NCBI RefSeq assembly: GCF_004365705.1
Contig: NZ_SOBN01000001.1
Location: 310,001-374,000, forward strand
Length of the DNA stretch: 64,000 bases
From: Streptomyces sp. 846.5
GTDB lineage: Bacteria; Actinomycetota; Actinomycetes; Streptomycetales; Streptomycetaceae
Direction of reading: 5' to 3'
Part shown: positions 1 through 9,786 of the stretch, piece by piece
Layout: each line of letters starts with the position of its first letter
How positions within the stretch are numbered: position 1 is the stretch's first letter
Notes under the pieces: generated by a model
What the model saw: the letters and a program-made list of their open reading frames with translations, nothing else
Told to the model about the DNA's origin: nothing
Databases searched by the model: none
Program-made: the position numbers and the translations under genes

Positions 1-2
1 GC

Positions 3-203
3 ATGCTCGCCGGGCCCGCGGTGATCGGGCCGATGACCCGCCTCATGCCGCTCAACATCGCCTTCCTCCTGCCCGTCGCGCTGTGCGTCGTCGCGAGCCT
101 CACCTCCCGGATCCTCAAGGACGGGAACGCGGTACCCGCCGGGCACCAGGCGGACCCGGAGCCCGCTGCGGCCGGATCAGGTACAAGCGGTCGCACACCG
201 TAG
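3..203 (+). CDS. MFS-type transporter, C-terminal end (partial)
   Basis: The reading frame is open at the left edge of the window and ends at TAG, so only the last 66 or so residues are present. It contains one hydrophobic helix (about residues 17-36) preceded by a GPAVIGPMTRL stretch, then a short polar tail rich in Ala, Pro and Gly. This layout fits the last transmembrane helix and cytoplasmic tail of a 12-14 TM major facilitator permease. The family call rests on one helix only, so substrate and subfamily cannot be given. Confidence 0.5.
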   Translation: MLAGPAVIGPMTRLMPLNIAFLLPVALCVVASLTSRILKDGNAVPAGHQADPEPAAAGSGTSGRTP

Positions 204-225
204 CTTCGAACAAAGGGAACATCAA

Positions 226-265
226 TGGTGTTTGTTAAGTTGCCTTTGGATCAGGACTGGTGTTT
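226..265. promoter_or_regulatory. Direct repeat TGGTGTTT, candidate DeoR operator
   Basis: TGGTGTTT occurs at 226-233 and again at 258-265, 32 bp apart (about three helical turns), just upstream of the DeoR-family gene. DeoR/GlpR proteins often bind spaced repeats in their own promoters, so autoregulation is the natural reading. No binding data; the repeat could be chance. Confidence 0.35.
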
Positions 266-274
266 AGTTTGACC

Positions 275-1033
275 ATGGCCGGTACCGACCGCATGAGACA
301 GATCACCGACGCGCTGCGCGAGGGCGCCGAACGGAGCGTGTCCGAGCTGGCCGCCCTGACCGGCGCCTCGGAGATGACGATCCGCCGCGACCTGGAGGTC
401 CTGGCCGACCAGGGAGTCCTGGAGCGTTACCGCGGCGGCGCCAGGGGCCTGCTTCTGCGCGGCCAGGAACCCCCGTTCGCCCTGCGGGCCCAGGACGCAC
501 TGGAGGCCAAGCGCCGGATCGCCGCTGAGGTCAGCGCCCTGATCGCCGACGGCGAGTCCGTCGTCCTCGACAGCGGCACCACCTGCCTGGAAGTAGCCCG
601 GGCGCTCCGCGACCGCCGCCTGACCGTGATGCCCCTGTCGCTGCACGCCGCCAACGAGCTCACCGGCGCGCCACAGCTCACCCTGCTGCTGCCCGGCGGC
701 CAGCCACGCCCGGGTGAACTGGCCCTGACCGGCCCCCTGACCGAGGTCTCACTGGCCGCACTGCGCTTCGACACGGCCGTCATCGGCTGCTGCGGCCTGA
801 CCGCCGCCGACGGCCTGACCGCGTACGACCTCGCCGACGCCGCCGTGAAACGCGCAGCCATCGCCTCCTCGCGCCGCGTCATCGCCGTCGCCGACGGCAG
901 CAAGCTCACCGGCAGCGCCCTCGCCCTGGTCGCCCCCGCGACCGCCCTGCACTGCGTGGTGACCGACCAGGACGCACCCGAGGGCCCCGTCCGCGAACTG
1001 ATCGCAACCGGCGTCACCGTCCACAGGGCCTGA
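275..1033 (+). CDS. DeoR/GlpR-family transcriptional regulator
   Basis: Sugar-responsive repressor of about 252 residues, the usual family size. The N-terminus holds a winged helix with the DeoR signature (SVSELAALTGASEMTIRRDL, about residues 25-45), and the C-terminal DeoRC sensor domain has the family motifs LDSGTTCLEVA and the FDTAVIGCCGL segment, followed by KRAAIASSRRVIAVADGSK. Such proteins sense phosphorylated sugars and repress sugar operons. The ATG at 275 is preferred because a GTG at 260 lies inside the repeated upstream element; ATG 293 is another option. It follows the end of a transporter gene on the same strand, which may be its target. Confidence 0.85.
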   Translation: MAGTDRMRQITDALREGAERSVSELAALTGASEMTIRRDLEVLADQGVLERYRGGARGLLLRGQEPPFALRAQDALEAKRRIAAEVSALIADGESVVLDSGTTCLEVARALRDRRLTVMPLSLHAANELTGAPQLTLLLPGGQPRPGELALTGPLTEVSLAALRFDTAVIGCCGLTAADGLTAYDLADAAVKRAAIASSRRVIAVADGSKLTGSALALVAPATALHCVVTDQDAPEGPVRELIATGVTVHRA

Positions 1034-1054
1034 GCCGCCGGGGCCCCAACGGGG

Positions 1055-1519
1055 TCAGTGGCCCAGGGTCGAGCCGGGCCGAACAATCATGATGACGGTG
1101 ACAGCTGCCCAGAGCAGGTTGAAGATCCCGACGAACATCGCCAACTGCTTGGTGTCCTTCACGGACGCCCCCGCACCGTCGGGGCCGCCCTCGATCAGCC
1201 GGGCCTGACGCGGCAGCACCAGTGCGCCCAGCACCACGGCTGCGAGCAGGGTGAGCACGATGGAGACGATCACCCAGGTCTGGCCGGTCACCTTCATCAC
1301 CCCGGCCGCGGCGAAGCCGAACAGCGGCACGGCGATCCCGACCAGCGCGTAGATCCTGCAGATGCGGTACAGCACGCCCATGGTCGCCTCGGCGTCGCCG
1401 GTGCCCGGTGAGGCCAGCGCCCGTCGGGCGACCGGCGGGAACATGCTGGCCGCCACAGCGACCGGGCCGATGGCGACGATGGCGGCGAGGATGTGCAGCG
1501 CCAGGAAGAATTTAGTCAC
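1055..1519 (-). CDS. Four-helix integral membrane protein, DUF2269-like
   Basis: 154 residues with four predicted membrane helices (about residues 4-27, 50-73, 80-101 and 128-147). The opening residues (ALHILAAIVAIGPVAVAASMFP) resemble the DUF2269 family of small actinobacterial membrane proteins of unknown function. No catalytic motif is visible. It converges on the DeoR gene with a 21-bp gap and stands alone in orientation; its upstream neighbour, the DedA gene, diverges from it. Confidence 0.6.
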   Translation of the reverse strand: MTKFFLALHILAAIVAIGPVAVAASMFPPVARRALASPGTGDAEATMGVLYRICRIYALVGIAVPLFGFAAAGVMKVTGQTWVIVSIVLTLLAAVVLGALVLPRQARLIEGGPDGAGASVKDTKQLAMFVGIFNLLWAAVTVIMIVRPGSTLGH

Positions 1520-1622
1520 CCGGGGAGTCTAGGAAACCGCTGACGACGGTCCTCCAGCGGCCCACCGGTGCACCCCGGGGCCCGGACTGTTGTTAACGTT
1601 GTCGCGTGATCGAGAACCTGCC

Positions 1623-2252
1623 GTGAGCGCGGCTCTGCTCGCGGTGAACCCCACCAGCGGGTCCTCTCTGCTGTCGTCCTTCGGGGCCCTGGCCGTGGTG
1701 GTCGTGACCTTCGCCGAGGCCGGGCTGCTGGTCGTCGGCTTCTTCGTGCCCGGGGACACCCTGCTGTTCCCGGCCGGGGTGCTCTGCGCCACCGGGGCCG
1801 GCAACGGGCCGCACCTGACGCTCTGGCAGGTCCTGCTGGGAGCCGCGGCGGGCTCGATCGCCGGCACCCAGTTCGGCTACTACCTGGGCCGTCACGGCGG
1901 CCGCCCCGCCCTGGAACGCATCGACAGCCGCAGGCTGAAGTCGGTGCTGGAGCGCAGCGAGGCCCTGCTGTCCCACTACGGCCGGCGCAAGGCCATCGTC
2001 ATCGGCCGCTTTGTGCCCATGGTGCGCACCGTGCTCGGACCCGCCGCCGGAATGCTGGAGGTCCCGGTGCGCACCTTCACCCTGTGGCAGATCATCGGCG
2101 GCCTGGCCTGGACCCAGAGCATGGTGCTGCTGGGCTTCTGGCTCGGGGCCGAGGTGCCCGGCATCGAGAACTACCTGCTGCCGCTGGTCGCCCTGGTGGT
2201 GGCGGTCTCCCTGCTCCCGCTCCTGCTGCAACGCCGACGCCCGCGTCCCTGA
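1623..2252 (+). CDS. DedA-family membrane protein
   Basis: About 209 residues from GTG 1623; an in-frame TTG at 1590 would add 11 residues but overlaps the likely promoter. The protein has the DedA (SNARE-associated) hallmarks: the re-entrant hydrophobic segment with FFVPGDTLLFPAG, the G-x-x-x-G-Y-x-x-G-R-x-x-G stretch (FGYYLGRHGG), and the conserved GRFVPMVRTVLGPAAGM motif near residues 117-133. DedA proteins are undecaprenyl-phosphate or phospholipid flippases/transporters in the cytoplasmic membrane. It diverges from the DUF2269-like gene; no operon partner downstream. Confidence 0.85.
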   Translation: MSAALLAVNPTSGSSLLSSFGALAVVVVTFAEAGLLVVGFFVPGDTLLFPAGVLCATGAGNGPHLTLWQVLLGAAAGSIAGTQFGYYLGRHGGRPALERIDSRRLKSVLERSEALLSHYGRRKAIVIGRFVPMVRTVLGPAAGMLEVPVRTFTLWQIIGGLAWTQSMVLLGFWLGAEVPGIENYLLPLVALVVAVSLLPLLLQRRRPRP

Positions 2253-2391
2253 GATCGTCCGGCGTCGTCGGGGCGCCATTGCTGCGGTCATGCCATTTTC
2301 TTCCCGTTGACGTGCAACGCGATCTGGGCTGTGAGGAGTCTGGGTGGGTGAGAGATGTGGTTCGGACTCACAAGCAAGGAAGTTCATCACA

Positions 2392-3168
2392 GTGACTCAT
2401 GTTCTCCGCAGTCGTATCGCCTCCGCCGCGGTCGTGGTGGGAATCGTCTGCGCCGGCGCCCCGGCCCTGGCCGCACCCGCAGTTGCCGCTCCCCGGCCGT
2501 CCCTGACCCAGCGTCAGACGCTCCCGGACACGGACGTCGTCTCGCGCGCGATCGAGGTCCGCTACGCCGACGCGCACTGGAACTGGACGGCCTGGAACGA
2601 CAGCACCCCGGTCGCCTTCGGGAGCGCCCAGCCCCAGTACCAGTGCGCCGAGTTCGTGGCCCGGGCGATAGCCGCCGCCGGGCTGGTTCCGGGGCTCGGC
2701 CCCGACGACCCGCAGGACGCCTACTTCCACTACACCGCGCCCAACGGCAAGGTCTACGACCTGCTGCTGATCTCCGAACTGCCGCAGTACAACAACCTCT
2801 ACGCCTACCTGAAGGACAGCGGCGTCGGCCAGGACGTCGGCGACCAGCCCGGGCAGGCACAGCCCGGCGACTTCGTGGTCACCTACCTCGGTCCCGGAGG
2901 CACCCTCAGCCATGTCGGCCTGGTCGCCCAGGCCGCCACCGACACGACCGAAGCGACCGTGGACGCCCACAACAACGCCCGGCTCGACTATGGCTACCAC
3001 TACTACTCCCCCTCGCACCTGGTCCGGTTGGTCCCCAACGCCCTGCTGGAAGTCTGGGCCTGGACCGCCGAGCAGCGGCTGCTGCACCCGGCCCCGGCGG
3101 CCCCGACCACACGCGGCCCGCAGTCCCGGCTGGCCCTGCCCACCGACCCGGCGGGCCCCCAGGTCTGA
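2392..3168 (+). CDS. Secreted amidase-domain (Amidase_6-like) protein
   Basis: Exported protein of about 258 residues. The GTG at 2392 is chosen because AAGGAAG lies nine bases upstream and the protein then starts directly with a signal peptide (about residues 1-35, ending near ALAAPAVAAP). The mature part has QCAEFVARAI (candidate Cys nucleophile), HVGLV (candidate His) and VDAHNNAR, the order seen in the putative amidase domain that resembles NlpC/P60-CHAP cysteine peptidases. It probably acts on cell-wall peptide bonds or a similar amide. Substrate unknown. An inverted-repeat terminator follows directly. Confidence 0.75.
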   Translation: MTHVLRSRIASAAVVVGIVCAGAPALAAPAVAAPRPSLTQRQTLPDTDVVSRAIEVRYADAHWNWTAWNDSTPVAFGSAQPQYQCAEFVARAIAAAGLVPGLGPDDPQDAYFHYTAPNGKVYDLLLISELPQYNNLYAYLKDSGVGQDVGDQPGQAQPGDFVVTYLGPGGTLSHVGLVAQAATDTTEATVDAHNNARLDYGYHYYSPSHLVRLVPNALLEVWAWTAEQRLLHPAPAAPTTRGPQSRLALPTDPAGPQV

Positions 3169-3175
3169 CCGTGCC

Positions 3176-3212
3176 GAGGGGGCTGCCCGGCTACAGGCCC
3201 GGCAGCCCCCTC
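3176..3212. terminator. Bidirectional inverted-repeat terminator
   Basis: GAGGGGGCTGCC (3176-3187) pairs perfectly with GGCAGCCCCCTC (3201-3212) around a 13-base loop, between two convergent genes. There is no T tract, as is common in streptomycetes. Confidence 0.7.
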
Positions 3213-3241
3213 CCACCGTGCTTCGACACACAGCACTACCG

Positions 3242-4066
3242 TCAGTCGATGACCTTGCGCAGTCGGTCGGCGAACGCGGCCGGATCTTCCATGAAGCCGC
3301 CGTGGCCGCCCGGGAACATCACGGGCTCGACCTTCAGCTCAGCGGCCAGCGCACGGGAGGTGCGATCGCAGAACTGGCCCGCCGAGGTCTCGCCGATGCC
3401 GATGACCAGGCGGGCCGTCCTAGCGCGCAGAGCGTCCAGGTCCGGCACCCAGTTGGCGGTCGAGCGCAGCTCGTGCAGGTAGAAGAACCGTTCGCTGGCG
3501 GCCTCGTCCGGGGACTTCTCTCCCCCGAACATCTGCAGGAACACCTCCTCGGGCATTACCAGGCCGGCGTTGGCCAGGAACTTGCGCACCGCGCCGAGAG
3601 TGTCCCCGCCGACGTAGGTGGCGATCGTGTCCTCGGTCGCGGCCGCCTGCTGCTCACGGTCCTCCAGCAGCTGTGCCAGCGGAGGCTCGTGGGCGATCAC
3701 GGTGCGTACGAGCCCCTGGTGCTGCGCCTGAAGTAGCGCCAGCGCGGTGACGGCCCCACCGGAGGAGCCGAGCACCACTGCGGGCCCGGCGTCCACATGG
3801 CGGATCAGCTGGGCCAGATCGTCGGCGCGCAACTCCGGGCTGGAGTCGGCGTCCGGATCGTCGAGGACGCTGCCGAAGTGCCCGCGCGGATCCATGGTCA
3901 GCACGCGGTGGTCCGCGGCCAGCAGGTCGGCCAGCGGCGCGAACGGCGCCGAGTGCATCGGCGCACCGACGATCGCCACCAGCGGACCGCTCCCGCGCAG
4001 CTCGTAGTACAGCCGGGCGCCCGGCACGGCCAGCGTGCCGGATGTGACGTCAACAGACGCGCTCAT
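3242..4066 (-). CDS. Alpha/beta hydrolase
   Basis: 274 residues with the alpha/beta-hydrolase fold signature: an oxyanion region near GAPMHS (about 34-39), DPRGHFGS (59-66), and the nucleophile elbow GSSGG with Ser102. A late His is seen in PGGHGGFMEDP, about 18 residues before the end. The set fits a small-molecule esterase, epoxide hydrolase-like or lactonase enzyme in the cytoplasm; substrate cannot be inferred. It is monocistronic, converging on the secreted amidase-like gene and diverging from the acetyltransferase. Confidence 0.85.
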   Translation of the reverse strand: MSASVDVTSGTLAVPGARLYYELRGSGPLVAIVGAPMHSAPFAPLADLLAADHRVLTMDPRGHFGSVLDDPDADSSPELRADDLAQLIRHVDAGPAVVLGSSGGAVTALALLQAQHQGLVRTVIAHEPPLAQLLEDREQQAAATEDTIATYVGGDTLGAVRKFLANAGLVMPEEVFLQMFGGEKSPDEAASERFFYLHELRSTANWVPDLDALRARTARLVIGIGETSAGQFCDRTSRALAAELKVEPVMFPGGHGGFMEDPAAFADRLRKVID

Positions 4067-4183
4067 CGATTCCTCCAGGGTCAGCGGAACTACGTCACAG
4101 CCTTGGACGCCTGCGGCCCCCGAAACTCATCGGTCCCGGTAATCCAGGTGCGGACGGTCGGCGCGGTGGTGTGTGATCGGGGG

Positions 4184-5050
4184 ATGACGATTGCGCTGGG
4201 CAGGCCGGGAGTCCACGAGTTGGGCGAGGCTGTGGGCGCCCTGCGGGAGTGGCAGGACGACGGGGCGCCGATGCAGCTGCATCCGGGAGACCTGGGCTGG
4301 TTCTGGCGGTTCGGTGCGGAGGCGACGGCCGCGGCGGTCCGGACCTGGAGCCGGGACGGAAGGATTCTCGCCGTCGGACTGCTGGACGGCCCCGAACTGC
4401 TGCGGCTGACCATCGCGCCGGACGCTCATCGGGACGACGAGCTGGCGCGGCAGATGGTCGAGGACGTGATGGATCCGGAGCGCGGCGTGCTGCCGAAGGG
4501 AAAGGCGTACCTTGAGGCGCCGATGACCGTGCTGCTCCAGGATCTGCTGCCCGAGGACGGCTGGAAGGCCGACGAGCCGTGGACACCGCTGCGCCGCGAC
4601 CTCACGGAGCCGGTGGAGGACCTGGGCGTGCGGATCGAGCTGGTCGGGCCGCAGCAGGCTCACGTCCGGGCCGCCGTGCAGCGGGCGGCATTCGACAACT
4701 CGTCGTTCACGGACGGGCAATGGCACGCGATGGCGGCCGAACTGCCTTACGCCGAAGCCCGATGCCTGGTCGCGTACGACGCCCGGGGAGACGCCGTGGC
4801 GGCGGTGACGGTGTGGTCGGCCGGCCCGGGGAAGCCCGGGCTGATCGAGCCGATGGGCGTGCACCGGGACCACCGCGGACACGGCCACGGCAAAGCGATC
4901 ACCGTCGCTGCCGCAGCCGCGCTCAGGGAGTTGGGCTCTTCGAGCGCGATCGTCTGCACCCCGACAGCCAATGCCGGCGCCGTCGCCACCTACAGGTCAG
5001 CCGGCTTCCGGCAACTCCCCGAGACCCGGGACCTGTCCCGGGACGCCTAG
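4184..5050 (+). CDS. GNAT-family N-acetyltransferase
   Basis: 288 residues from ATG 4184, which gives a compact start right after a poorly coding region; the frame is open further upstream without coding character. The C-terminal half carries the acetyl-CoA-binding motif A (VHRDHRGHGHGKAI) and motif B-like VCTPTANAGAVATYRSAGF. The N-terminal half looks like a second, degenerate GNAT lobe (RLTIAPDAHRDDELARQM). Acceptor substrate unknown. Convergent with the aldo/keto reductase gene. Confidence 0.75.
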   Translation: MTIALGRPGVHELGEAVGALREWQDDGAPMQLHPGDLGWFWRFGAEATAAAVRTWSRDGRILAVGLLDGPELLRLTIAPDAHRDDELARQMVEDVMDPERGVLPKGKAYLEAPMTVLLQDLLPEDGWKADEPWTPLRRDLTEPVEDLGVRIELVGPQQAHVRAAVQRAAFDNSSFTDGQWHAMAAELPYAEARCLVAYDARGDAVAAVTVWSAGPGKPGLIEPMGVHRDHRGHGHGKAITVAAAAALRELGSSSAIVCTPTANAGAVATYRSAGFRQLPETRDLSRDA

Positions 5051-5055
5051 GGGTG

Positions 5056-5121
5056 TCAGGCTTCGGGGATCGCCCGGCCGAAGGTCTCCAGGGTGATGGC
5101 CTCGGGCTCGGGGCCGCCGCG
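5056..5121 (-). other. In-frame 21-codon tail after the aldo/keto reductase stop
   Basis: Directly behind the TGA of the aldo/keto reductase, the same frame runs on for 21 sense codons (…EPEAITLETFGRAIPEA) to a second TGA. The peptide looks like a protein C-terminus rather than random sequence. It may be a remnant of an adjacent gene or an ancestral extension cut off by a new stop; stop-codon readthrough is less likely. Confidence 0.2.
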
Positions 5122-6108
<987 letters not shown>

Positions 6109-6139
6109 CGTGGGTGGCCGAGGGGGAACTTGCGGTCGG

Positions 6140-7174
6140 TCACGGGCGTACTGCCACCTTGAGGCTGGTGCGCTCGTTCATCGCCCGGTAGCCCTCGGCG
6201 ATGGATTCCAGAGGCAGGGTGCGGTCGAAGACGCGTCCGGGGTGGATCGAGCCGTCGAGGATGTGCGGCATCAGCTCCTCGATGTAGGCGCGGGCCGGGG
6301 CGACGCCGCCGGTGAGGGTGATGTTGCGCAGGAAGTCGCCGAAGCCGAAGGGGACCTCGGGATACTGGGGGGCGCCGACACGGCTGATGGTGCCGCCGGC
6401 CCGGACCACGCCGAAACTCTGCACGATCGCGTCCTTCAGGCCCACGCATTCCAGGACCCTGCGGGTGCCCTCCCCACCGGTCAGCTCCCTGACCCGGGCA
6501 ATGCCCTCCTCGCCGCGGTCGGCGACCACGTCGGTGGCGCCGAAGTCACGGCCGAGCTCGGTGCGCACCTGGTGGCGTCCCATCAGGATGATCTGTTCGG
6601 CGCCCAGCAGCTTCGCGGAGATCACCGCGCCCAGCCCCACGGCGCCGTCGCCGACGACGGTGACGCTGTCGCCGGGCCGGACACCGGCGGTCCGGGCCGC
6701 GTGGTAGCCGGTGCACAGGACGTCGGACAGGGTCAGCAGGTCCGGCAGCAGCTCGGAGTCCTCGCCGACCGGCAGCTTCACCAGCGTTCCGTCGGCGTGG
6801 GGAACGCGGGCGGCCTGACCCTGGCCGCCGTCGACACCGTTCACACCCCACGTGCCGCCGTGCACGCACGAGGTCTGCAGGCCTTCGCGGCAGTACGCGC
6901 AGGTGTTGTCGGAGTAGACGAACGGGGCCACCACCACATCGCCGGGCCTGAGACTGCGCACCTCGGAGCCGGTCTCCTCCACGACGCCCAGGAACTCGTG
7001 CCCCATCTGGCGGGGCTGGTCCGTGGGCGCGAGGGACTTGTAGGGCCACAGGTCACTGCCGCAGATGCAGGACAGCACGATCCGCACGACCGCGTCGGTG
7101 GGCTGGTGGATCTTCGGGTCGGCAACGTCCTCGACACGCACGTCGTCGGCCGCGTACATCAGTGTTGCTCGCAC
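6140..7174 (-). CDS. Zinc-dependent alcohol dehydrogenase
   Basis: 344-residue medium-chain dehydrogenase. Catalytic zinc ligands are seen in [10 protein letters not shown] and MGHEFLGVV; the structural-zinc lobe has three cysteines (CAYC…SC) with the usual first one replaced. The Rossmann motif [12 protein letters not shown] binds NAD(P). The family oxidises or reduces alcohols and aldehydes. First gene of the pair with the aldo/keto reductase; diverges from the XRE regulator across 230 bp that contain a 12-bp palindrome. Confidence 0.87.
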   Translation of the reverse strand: MRATLMYAADDVRVEDVADPKIHQPTDAVVRIVLSCICGSDLWPYKSLAPTDQPRQMGHEFLGVVEETGSEVRSLRPGDVVVAPFVYSDNTCAYCREGLQTSCVHGGTWGVNGVDGGQGQAARVPHADGTLVKLPVGEDSELLPDLLTLSDVLCTGYHAARTAGVRPGDSVTVVGDGAVGLGAVISAKLLGAEQIILMGRHQVRTELGRDFGATDVVADRGEEGIARVRELTGGEGTRRVLECVGLKDAIVQSFGVVRAGGTISRVGAPQYPEVPFGFGDFLRNITLTGGVAPARAYIEELMPHILDGSIHPGRVFDRTLPLESIAEGYRAMNERTSLKVAVRP

Positions 7175-7295
7175 GAGCAGGTGCTCCTCAATAGGTCAGT
7201 GGGGGTTCAGCAGGGCGGCGCCATCCGGTCCACCGTCGCCCGCCTTCGGCGAGGCCGCCAGTCGGACTCACCCCTACCCAGTCGAGACTGCCCCA

Positions 7296-7307
7296 GTACG
7301 GCCGTAC
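7296..7307. promoter_or_regulatory. Palindrome GTACGGCCGTAC, candidate XRE operator
   Basis: A perfect 12-bp palindrome in the divergent region between the alcohol dehydrogenase operon and the XRE regulator gene. Its place suits control of both directions by the regulator. Inferred from position and symmetry only. Confidence 0.4.
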
Positions 7308-7404
7308 CAGGCAGGCCGAGATCTGCCGGGGAGCCGCCAGCGGGGGTATGACAGGGCCCCCCTCGTGGGCGTGTCGCGGTGGCGGCGGCGGGGACACTGG
7401 GTCC

Positions 7405-8295
7405 ATGGCACCCGAGCAGCACAGCAGCGGCGAGGAGCTGGGACGCTTCCTGCGCGCCCGCCGCACCCAGACCAGCCCCCAGTCCGCCGGCCTCACCCCC
7501 GGCCCCGGCGTGCGCCGCACCCCCGGGCTGCGGCGCGAGGAGCTGGCCACGCTCGCCGGGGTCAGCATCGACTACTACACGCGGCTGGAACGCGGCAAGG
7601 AGACCCGGCCCAGCCCGGCCGTGGTCGACGCCCTCGCCCGCGCCCTGCAGCTCGACGACGCCGAGCACCAGCACCTGCACGACCTGGCCGTGCGCGCAGC
7701 CCGGTACGCACCCCACCCCGCCCCGGCTCCCAGCCGCACCGTGCGCCCCCACCTGAAGCTGCTGCTGGAGGCGGTGCGCCCCAATCCCGCGTACATCGTC
7801 AGCCGCAGCATGGACCTCCTCGCCCACAACCCCGGCGGCCTCGCCCTCTACGCCGGCATGGAGGACTGGCCCGCCACCCAGCGCAACCTCGCCCGCTACC
7901 TGTTCCTGCACCCCGCCGCCCGCCGGACCTTCCCCAACTGGGAGAACCAGATCCGCGGCTGCGTCGCCCGCCTGCGCGCCCTGGCCGGCACCGACCCCGA
8001 CGCCCCGGACCTCACCCGCCTGGTCGGCGAACTGCTGCTGAAGAGCCCCGACTTCGCCGGACTGTGGGAGCGCTACGAGGTCACCGGCCGCAGGAACACC
8101 ACCAAGACCTTCCAGCACCCCCAGGTCGGCACCATCACCCTGGTCTTCCAGGGCATGGCCCTGGAGGGCACCCCCGGGCACCGCCTCGGCGTCTACACCG
8201 CCGAACCCGGCACCCCCGACCACGACGCGGTGCTCCTCCTCGACATGACCGCACCGCAGGCGACGGCCCAGCCCCGCGCGCACCACACCGCCTGA
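7405..8295 (+). CDS. XRE-family regulator with MmyB-like ligand domain
   Basis: 296 residues from ATG 7405. The N-terminal helix-turn-helix has the typical RTPGLRREELATLAGVSIDYYTRLERG signature (about residues 35-65), followed by the MmyB-like domain that ends in DxxVLLLDM-type strands (DHDAVLLLDMTA). Regulators of this class commonly sit divergently from oxidoreductase genes, as here with the alcohol dehydrogenase-aldo/keto reductase pair, and are thought to sense small hydrophobic ligands. An in-frame start 57 bp upstream has no support. Confidence 0.87.
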   Translation: MAPEQHSSGEELGRFLRARRTQTSPQSAGLTPGPGVRRTPGLRREELATLAGVSIDYYTRLERGKETRPSPAVVDALARALQLDDAEHQHLHDLAVRAARYAPHPAPAPSRTVRPHLKLLLEAVRPNPAYIVSRSMDLLAHNPGGLALYAGMEDWPATQRNLARYLFLHPAARRTFPNWENQIRGCVARLRALAGTDPDAPDLTRLVGELLLKSPDFAGLWERYEVTGRRNTTKTFQHPQVGTITLVFQGMALEGTPGHRLGVYTAEPGTPDHDAVLLLDMTAPQATAQPRAHHTA

Positions 8296-8331
8296 TCGGT
8301 GCGTCTCGGCCTTCCCCTGCCTGACTGAGGA

Positions 8332-9039
8332 TCAGGTGAGCTGGAAGGCGTCGGCGAGGATGTCGAGCTGGACGGCGAGCAGGGTGGCCGGTCGGTGGCC
8401 CATGCCGGTGAACTGACCGGCCGTCTCCAGGCTCACGGTGCCGTGGATCTGCGGCCAGGCCGTGATGGCGCCGGTCAGTGCGACGGTCGCGGCGGGATCG
8501 TCGGACGCCAGGCCGGTCCACTGCTCCACCCACGCCGCCACCTCGGCATCCTCCTTGAGCCAGCGTCCGAACTCGCCCATGAGCGGGTCCAGCGTGCGCA
8601 GTGGCCGCCCCTGGGCGAAGACCGAGAGGAAGGGCCCGATGACCGCTCGCGCCCGCGACACGGTCTCGGCCGGCGCCGTGAAGCCCGGTACCGGAGTGCC
8701 CTGGACGAGCAGGTACAGATGCGGGTGGGCGACAGCCCAGTCGCGGAAGGCCACCCCCAGGGCGTGGAGCGCCGCCCTCCCCCCGGCCGAGGCGTCGACG
8801 GCGTGGATCGCGTCGGCGGCGTCCTGGTAGGCGTCAATGACCATCTCCGCCAAAAGCTCGTCACGGCTGGCGAAGTACCGGTACAGGGCCGGACCCGACA
8901 TGCCGATGTCCTTGGCGATACGCAGCAGCGCCACGCTCCCGACCCCGCCCTCGGCGAGCTGGCGTACGGCGATCTCCTTGATCTCGGCGCGGGTCTGCTC
9001 GCGGTAGCGCTCTCGCGGGCTGCGGGTCTGGGCCGCCAT
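8332..9039 (-). CDS. TetR-family transcriptional regulator
   Basis: 235 residues from the ATG at 9039. The N-terminal helix-turn-helix (VALLRIAKDIGMSGPALYRYFASRDELLAEMV, about residues 33-65) is clear; the C-terminal part resembles the TetR_C ligand domain with WAVAHPHLYLLVQGTPVPG. The frame continues upstream but without a start or coding character. It lies just downstream of the truncated aminotransferase and may have controlled it or an unlinked target. An inverted repeat precedes it. Confidence 0.87.
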   Translation of the reverse strand: MAAQTRSPRERYREQTRAEIKEIAVRQLAEGGVGSVALLRIAKDIGMSGPALYRYFASRDELLAEMVIDAYQDAADAIHAVDASAGGRAALHALGVAFRDWAVAHPHLYLLVQGTPVPGFTAPAETVSRARAVIGPFLSVFAQGRPLRTLDPLMGEFGRWLKEDAEVAAWVEQWTGLASDDPAATVALTGAITAWPQIHGTVSLETAGQFTGMGHRPATLLAVQLDILADAFQLT

Positions 9040-9087
9040 GGGCGTGTTCCTCCTCTGCGGCCGTTCCACGAAGGCCCGGCGGGTCTC

Positions 9088-9118
9088 TAGCAAACGCTTC
9101 AGTCTATCGCGATTGCTA
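9088..9118. promoter_or_regulatory. Inverted repeat TAGCAA-N19-TTGCTA upstream of TetR gene
   Basis: Six-base arms at 9088-9093 and 9113-9118 lie 50-80 bases upstream of the TetR start and overlap the end of the aminotransferase remnant. Position fits TetR autoregulation; the arms are short. Confidence 0.3.
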
Positions 9119-9781
9119 TACCCACGCTGCCTCGGCGACCGCGATGAGGACCTCGACGGCGCGGTCGATCTCGGCCTCGGTGTTGTAGTAGTGCGGGGAG
9201 AGCCGCACCAGCGGGTGGACGTCGCGGTCCTCGGTATCGAACTGGTTCTGCACCGGGTCGGTGGTGCTGACGTTGATGCCCTGAGCAGCAAGGGCAGCCG
9301 CGACCTGGGCCGTGGCCATGCCGTCGACCTTGCAGGTCACGATCGCGCACCGCTGCGCGCCGAGGTCGTGGGTGGTGATGCCGGGCACGGCGTCCAGCCG
9401 GTCGCGCAGCCGGGCGCCGCGGGCGAGGGCGCGTCGGCCGATCTCGTCCGTGCCGAGGTCCAGGGCCTGTTGGACGGCGGCGCTCAGCCCCAGGACGTTG
9501 GCGTAGCTCAGCTCCCAGGTCTCAAAACGCCGCGCGCCGTGGTGCCAGTCGAAGCCCCGCTTGCCGTCCCAGGTGGCGGCGGCGATCTCGACCACGTGCG
9601 GCTCCAGATACCCGAGTGCCTCGGGGCGTACCCACAGGAAGCCGGTGCCGCGTGGGCCGCGCAGGAACTTGCGGCCGGTGGCGGAGAGCATGTCGCAGCC
9701 CAACTCGGCGACGTCCACGGGGAACTGGCCGACGGACTGGGTGGCGTCGAGGAGGAAGGGAACGCCCGCGGCCCGGGTGAT
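9116..9781 (-). pseudogene. Class-V aminotransferase, 5' end deleted
   Basis: Only the C-terminal two thirds of a PLP-dependent class-V aminotransferase (isopenicillin N epimerase/cysteine desulfurase type) remains. The match starts abruptly at RITRAAGVPFLLDATQSVGQ (the Asp that holds the PLP ring) and includes SATGRKFLRGPRGTGF with the Schiff-base Lys, then runs to a normal C-terminus. About 150-180 N-terminal residues and any promoter are missing. Immediately upstream, on the other strand, begins the tail of a LysR gene that lacks its own 5' end, so both were cut by one deletion. An internal ATG at 9718 exists but would give a protein without half of the cofactor site. Confidence 0.75.
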
Positions 9782-9786
9782 GCGAC

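Noticed and set aside
1590-1622. TTG start for the DedA protein
   Set aside because: No ribosome site and it would lie in the likely promoter; the GTG at 1623 gives the usual family length.
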